A DNA stretch of 9,338 nt, taken from positions 1 to 9,338 of the forward strand of contig JACQIJ010000210.1 in assembly GCA_016198545.1 (NCBI GenBank). Direction: 5' to 3'. Below, piece by piece: positions 5,434 to 9,338 of this stretch; positions within the stretch are counted from its first letter, which is position 1; every line of letters begins with the position of its first letter. The notes beneath the pieces were generated by a model. It saw only the letters and a list, made by a program, of their open reading frames with translations. It made no database searches and was not told the DNA's origin. A program made the translations under genes and the position numbers. This stretch comes from Pseudomonadota bacterium (GTDB lineage: Bacteria > Pseudomonadota > Alphaproteobacteria > Micavibrionales > Micavibrionaceae).

Positions 5434-8400
5434 ATGCCCAAGCGCACTGACATAAAATCCATCTGTATCATTGGAGCCGGCCCGATCGTCATCGGGCAAG
5501 CCTGCGAATTCGATTATTCCGGCGCGCAGGCCTGCAAGGCGCTGAAGGAGGAAGGCTACCGGGTTGTACTGGTAAATTCCAACCCTGCCACCATCATGAC
5601 CGACCCCGGCATGGCCGATGCGACATATATAGAGCCGATTACCCCCGCCGTCGTAGTCAAAATCCTGGAGCGTGAAAAACCGGACGCCCTTCTGCCCACG
5701 ATGGGCGGACAGACCGCGCTGAACACGGCGATGGCGTTGCACAATAACGGTACGCTTAAAAAACTCGGCATTGAGCTTATCGGCGCGCGCGCCGATGTGA
5801 TTGACCGCGCGGAAGACCGCCTGAAGTTCAAGGAGTGCATGGACGCCATAGGCCTGGAAAGCCCGCGCAGCCGCATCGCCCGCAATTACGATGAAGCGCT
5901 TGACGCACTCGAGTTTGTCGGCCTGCCCGCAATCATCCGGCCATCCTTCACGCTCGCGGGCACGGGCGGCGGCGTTGCCTACAACAAAGAGCAGTTCAGG
6001 CAGATTATCACCGAGGGGCTCGATGCCTCCCCCGTCAACGAGGTTCTGGTTGAGGAATCCGTGCTCGGCTGGAAAGAGTACGAGATGGAGGTGGTGCGCG
6101 ATAAAAACGATAACTGCATCATCATCTGCTCCATTGAAAATATAGACCCTATGGGCATACACACCGGCGATTCCATCACCGTCGCCCCCGCCCTGACGCT
6201 GACCGACAAGGAATATCAGATTATGCGCAACGCATCGCTTGCCGTCCTGCGCGGCATCGGCGTGGAAACCGGCGGATCGAACGTGCAGTTCGCCGTCAAC
6301 CCGGAAAACGGACGGATGCTGGTGATTGAAATGAACCCGCGCGTGTCGCGTTCTTCCGCCCTCGCCTCGAAGGCAACGGGCTTTCCAATCGCGAAAATAG
6401 CGGCAAAGCTCGCAGTCGGCTATACGCTTGACGAACTGGGCAATGACATTACCGGTGGCCGCACGCCTGCGTCTTTCGAGCCGAGCATCGATTACGTGGT
6501 GACGAAAATCCCGCGCTTCGCATTCGAGAAATTCCGCGGCACAGACAACATCCTGACAACGTCCATGAAATCGGTCGGGGAAGTCATGGCCATCGGTCGC
6601 AGTTTCGAGGAGTCCATGCAGAAAGCGCTGCGTTCGCTGGAAAAGAAAGTTTACGGCTTCAACCCCATTCCCATCGCGGGCATGAAAAACGGAAAAAGCC
6701 CGGACGAAGACCAGATCCGCGCTGCGCTTTCCAAGCCGACGCCGCAGCGTATCCTTTATGTCGCGCAGGCTCTGCGCTACGGCCTGCCGGTCGATGAAAT
6801 CCACGCGATAACGAAAATCGATCCGTGGTTCCTTGAGCGTATCAATCATATCGTGGAAGCTGAAAAGCGGATAAAGGAAGAAGGTCTGCCCGCGGATGCG
6901 GAAGGATGGATCAATCTCAAGAAAATGGGATTTTCAGATGAACGCCTTGCCGATCTGGCCGGGGTGAAGGAAGACGCCGTAAGAAAAGCCCGGCATAAGC
7001 ATAATGTCCGCCCCGTATACAAGAGAGTCGATACGTGCGCGGCCGAAATCCCGTCAGAAACGGCGTACATGTACAGCTGTTACGAAAGCGGCGGGGAATG
7101 CGAATGCCGGCCTACGGACCGTAAAAAAATCATTATCCTCGGCGGCGGCCCGAACCGGATCGGACAGGGCATAGAGTTTGACTATTGCTGCGTCCATGCC
7201 GCCTACGCGCTGAAAGAGACGGGTTATGAGACCATCATGGTCAACTGCAACCCCGAGACTGTTTCCACCGATTACGATACGTCCGACCGCCTGTATTTCG
7301 AACCGCTGATCGCTGAAGACGTAATCGAACTGATCGAGACCGAGATGAAAAACGGCAAGGTTCTGGGCGTAATCGTCCAGCTTGGCGGACAGACGCCGCT
7401 GAACCTCGCCAAAGCGCTGCAGAAAGCGAAAATCCCGATTCTCGGCACGGATGTCAACGCCATCGACCTTGCCGAAGATCGCGAACGGTTCCAGAAACTG
7501 GTGAAACAGCTGAAATTGCGCCAGCCGGACAACGCGCTTGCCCGCTCAGAGGAAGAAGCAGTCGAAGCGGCGCAGAAAATGGGTTTTCCCATCGTCATCC
7601 GCCCATCCTACGTTCTGGGCGGACAGGCCATGGAAATCGTCCACACGATGGAAGACCTGAAACGATATATACACAGCGCCGTGCATGTATCGGGTAATTC
7701 CCCCGTGCTGCTGGACCGCTATCTGCGCGGAGCAATAGAGGTGGACGCCGACGCCTTGTGCGACGGCAACGAAGTCTATGTCGCCGGCATCATGGAACAT
7801 ATCGAGGAAGCGGGCATCCATTCGGGTGACTCCGCTTGCGTCCTGCCGCCGCATTCCCTGCCCTACAAGACTGTGCGGGAAATCGAGAGGCAGACAATCG
7901 CGCTGGCAAAAGCCCTGAAAGTATGCGGCCTGATGAACGTGCAGTATGCGCTGAAGAAAAACCGCGATAGCGGCGAATACGACGTTTATATTCTGGAGGT
8001 CAACCCGCGCGCATCGCGTACCGTGCCGTTCGTTGCCAAGGCCACCGGCACGCCGGTCGCAAAAATCGCCGCACGGATCATGGCGGGCGCAAAACTGGCT
8101 GATTTCAAGGGCCTTCTGAAAGGCATGACGACGGAACATACATCGGTGAAAGCGCCCGTATTTCCGTTCAACCGATTCCATGGCGTCGATCCTATTTTGG
8201 GACCGGAAATGAAATCGACTGGCGAGGTCATGGGCATCGACCGCGATATGGCGCAGGCTTTCGCGAAATCCCAGATCGCCGCGGGCAACATGCTGCCGAC
8301 GGAAGGAACGGTCTTTCTGTCCGTGCGCGACAAGGACAAGGACGGTCTGGTTCCGCTGGCGGCGGAACTGGCGGAGATGGGATTCAAACTGATTGCCACG

Positions 8401-8748
8401 GGCGGAACGTGCGATCATCTGATGAAAGCGGGGCTGAACGTACAGCGCATAAACAAGGTGATGGAAGGTCAGCCGCACATCGTCGATGCCGTCATAAACG
8501 GCGAAATCGATTTTATCATCAACACGACCAAAGGTGCGCAATCTGTCGCGGACGCGACATCAATCCGGCGGATGGCGTTAACCTACAAGATCCCCTACTA
8601 CACGCTGCTAACTTCCGCCCGCGCAGGCATCCAGGCAATACGTTCCCTGCGCGCGCGCGAAATCCAGGTCGTCCCGTTGCAGGATTATTTCAGCGCGGAA
8701 GAATCGAGCGACGCCGAAGAAGCTGAGCCGACGCTCAAGCGCGCCTGA
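5434..8748 (+). CDS. carB: Carbamoyl-phosphate synthase large subunit
   Basis: CarB makes carbamoyl phosphate from bicarbonate, ammonia from CarA and two ATP. The 1104-residue protein has the usual duplicated plan: a carboxyphosphate-forming ATP-grasp half (1 to about 405), an oligomerisation region (to about 555), a carbamate-phosphorylating half (from about 563) and a C-terminal allosteric domain (about 955-1090). The first half matches E. coli CarB closely, starting with MPKRTDIKSI. Metal ligands Glu299/Asn301 (EMNPR) and Glu855/Asn857 (EVNPR) are present. The allosteric MGS-like domain retains Lys969, Thr989, Thr992, Lys1008, Asn1030 and Thr1032, equivalent to the E. coli IMP/UMP site residues, so nucleotide control is likely kept. 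An acidic tail after about 1088 is extra relative to E. coli. The ATG start has no Shine-Dalgarno sequence but is fixed by conservation. It is separated from carA by two genes, one of them on the other strand. Confidence 0.99.
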   Translation: MPKRTDIKSICIIGAGPIVIGQACEFDYSGAQACKALKEEGYRVVLVNSNPATIMTDPGMADATYIEPITPAVVVKILEREKPDALLPTMGGQTALNTAMALHNNGTLKKLGIELIGARADVIDRAEDRLKFKECMDAIGLESPRSRIARNYDEALDALEFVGLPAIIRPSFTLAGTGGGVAYNKEQFRQIITEGLDASPVNEVLVEESVLGWKEYEMEVVRDKNDNCIIICSIENIDPMGIHTGDSITVAPALTLTDKEYQIMRNASLAVLRGIGVETGGSNVQFAVNPENGRMLVIEMNPRVSRSSALASKATGFPIAKIAAKLAVGYTLDELGNDITGGRTPASFEPSIDYVVTKIPRFAFEKFRGTDNILTTSMKSVGEVMAIGRSFEESMQKALRSLEKKVYGFNPIPIAGMKNGKSPDEDQIRAALSKPTPQRILYVAQALRYGLPVDEIHAITKIDPWFLERINHIVEAEKRIKEEGLPADAEGWINLKKMGFSDERLADLAGVKEDAVRKARHKHNVRPVYKRVDTCAAEIPSETAYMYSCYESGGECECRPTDRKKIIILGGGPNRIGQGIEFDYCCVHAAYALKETGYETIMVNCNPETVSTDYDTSDRLYFEPLIAEDVIELIETEMKNGKVLGVIVQLGGQTPLNLAKALQKAKIPILGTDVNAIDLAEDRERFQKLVKQLKLRQPDNALARSEEEAVEAAQKMGFPIVIRPSYVLGGQAMEIVHTMEDLKRYIHSAVHVSGNSPVLLDRYLRGAIEVDADALCDGNEVYVAGIMEHIEEAGIHSGDSACVLPPHSLPYKTVREIERQTIALAKALKVCGLMNVQYALKKNRDSGEYDVYILEVNPRASRTVPFVAKATGTPVAKIAARIMAGAKLADFKGLLKGMTTEHTSVKAPVFPFNRFHGVDPILGPEMKSTGEVMGIDRDMAQAFAKSQIAAGNMLPTEGTVFLSVRDKDKDGLVPLAAELAEMGFKLIATGGTCDHLMKAGLNVQRINKVMEGQPHIVDAVINGEIDFIINTTKGAQSVADATSIRRMALTYKIPYYTLLTSARAGIQAIRSLRAREIQVVPLQDYFSAEESSDAEEAEPTLKRA

Positions 8749-8750
8749 AC

Positions 8751-8780
8751 CTTGACGCCATAAGAGGTTTTGTATATATA
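8751..8780 (+). promoter_or_regulatory. Near-consensus sigma-70 type promoter upstream of greA
   Basis: CTTGAC (8751-8756), 17 bases and ATATAT (8774-8779) match the alphaproteobacterial form CTTGAC-N17-CTATAT at all but one position; read in the E. coli manner it is TTGACG-N17-TATATA. It begins two bases after the carB stop codon. Transcription would start near 8786, upstream of the terminator in the greA leader. Confidence 0.7.
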
Positions 8781-8785
8781 TCTGT

Positions 8786-8832
8786 TCATAATGAGATTTT
8801 CGGCCCGCCGCACGCGGCGGGTTTGTTTTTTT
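8786..8832 (+). ncRNA. Possible short leader RNA of greA (GraL-like)
   Basis: A transcript from the promoter at 8751-8780 that stops at the terminator ending at 8832 would be about 45-50 bases long, mostly the terminator hairpin with a short AU-rich 5' end. In E. coli the greA leader also has an internal terminator that yields short RNAs called GraL. Existence of the RNA here is inferred from promoter and terminator only; the sequence is not claimed to be homologous to GraL. Confidence 0.3.
8804..8832 (+). terminator. Intrinsic terminator between carB and greA
   Basis: CCCGCCG (8804-8810) pairs perfectly with CGGCGGG (8815-8821) around a four-base CACG loop, with two possible G-U pairs extending the base. 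It is followed by TTTG and a run of seven T (8826-8832). There is no T tract on the other strand, so it acts on plus-strand transcripts. It would end carB transcription, but it also lies downstream of the greA promoter and inside the greA leader. Confidence 0.85.
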
Positions 8833-8851
8833 GTAATAACGGAGCGGCACG

Positions 8852-9328
8852 ATGGATAAGATACCGATGACAAAAGAAGGCCATGTGGCCCTCGAAGGGG
8901 AATTAAAAAAACTGAAAAGCCAGGACCGGCCCGATATCATCGAGGCGATTGCGGAGGCGCGCGCCCACGGCGACCTGTCGGAAAACGCCGAATACCACGC
9001 CGCCAAGGAAAAACAGAGCTTCATCGAGGGGCGCATCAAGGAACTGGAGAGCGTCATCTCGTCCGCGCAAATTATAGACCCTGCGGCTCTATCGGGAGAA
9101 AGCGTAAAGTTCGGCGCGCGCGTTCTACTTATCGACGAGGATACGGAAGTCGAAATGACCTATCAGATTGTCGGCCATTATGAAGCCGACGCAAAGGCGG
9201 GCCGCATATCGGTGAACGCCCCTATCGCGAAAGCGCTTATCGGCAAGACAACCGGGGACAGCGTCGAGGTCCATACGCCGCAGGGACAAAAATCGTATGA
9301 AATCCTGAAAGTAATCTACAGGGACTAA
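8852..9328 (+). CDS. greA: Transcription elongation factor GreA
   Basis: GreA enters the secondary channel of RNA polymerase and stimulates cleavage of backtracked RNA, freeing stalled complexes. The 158-residue length is standard. The N-terminal coiled coil (about 8-76) carries the tip sequence HGDLSENAEYHAAKE with Asp41 and Glu44, the acidic pair that holds the catalytic magnesium, at the same numbering as in E. coli. The C-terminal FKBP-like domain (about 80-158) ends with the ALIGKTTGDSVEV and YEILKV stretches typical of the family. GGAG (8841-8844) seven bases upstream supports the ATG at 8852; Met6 is a less likely start. The gene has its own strong promoter, but with a terminator between promoter and start, so expression probably depends on read-through or on a further control. 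Confidence 0.98.
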   Translation: MDKIPMTKEGHVALEGELKKLKSQDRPDIIEAIAEARAHGDLSENAEYHAAKEKQSFIEGRIKELESVISSAQIIDPAALSGESVKFGARVLLIDEDTEVEMTYQIVGHYEADAKAGRISVNAPIAKALIGKTTGDSVEVHTPQGQKSYEILKVIYRD

Positions 9329-9338
9329 TCAAACTTCC

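Noticed and set aside
5353..6849. Long open frame on the minus strand opposite the first half of carB (498 codons)
   Set aside because: It lies antisense to the strongly conserved carB, its composition (many Arg, His, Asp, Gly) is that of a shadow frame, and it has no recognisable domain. The same applies to 7546-8541 on the minus strand.

Overview
The window carries core housekeeping genes of a moderately GC-rich Gram-negative bacterium, most likely an alphaproteobacterium. The reasons are a yqeY gene divergent from carA, CarA and CarB proteins very close to proteobacterial ones, and a promoter before greA that fits the alphaproteobacterial form CTTGAC-N17-CTATAT. The assignment is an inference; there is no rRNA or marker gene to confirm it.

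Layout from left to right. Positions 1-867 hold two small genes on the plus strand. They encode hairpin-like membrane proteins that look like a tandem paralogous pair: two membrane segments and, in the loop between them, a Cys-x15-Cys-Ala motif. Six bases later, and convergent to them, lies yqeY (minus strand, 874-1335). A 49-base gap separates yqeY from the divergent carA (1385-2503). A beta-class carbonic anhydrase gene follows carA after six bases (2510-3187). Its 3' end overlaps by 21 bases the 3' end of a large minus-strand gene (3167-5275), which encodes an exported protein with LysM-like modules and a divergent subtilisin-like domain. A 158-base divergent gap leads to carB (5434-8748), then a 103-base leader with a strong promoter followed by an intrinsic terminator, then greA (8852-9328).

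How the parts fit together. CarA releases ammonia from glutamine, and CarB uses it with bicarbonate and two ATP to make carbamoyl phosphate for arginine and pyrimidine synthesis. The carbonic anhydrase placed directly behind carA could supply the bicarbonate. GreA rescues backtracked RNA polymerase and is unrelated in function. The exported LysM/subtilase-like protein splits the two car genes and has no evident link to them.

Most worth a second look: the greA leader (promoter, then terminator, then gene, which predicts a short RNA resembling GraL of E. coli); the exported subtilase-like protein with an incomplete catalytic signature; the carA-carbonic anhydrase pairing; the cysteine-motif membrane protein pair; and a shared start context at carA and carB that lacks a Shine-Dalgarno sequence. 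No transfer RNA, ribosomal RNA, CRISPR array, insertion sequence or phage gene was seen.
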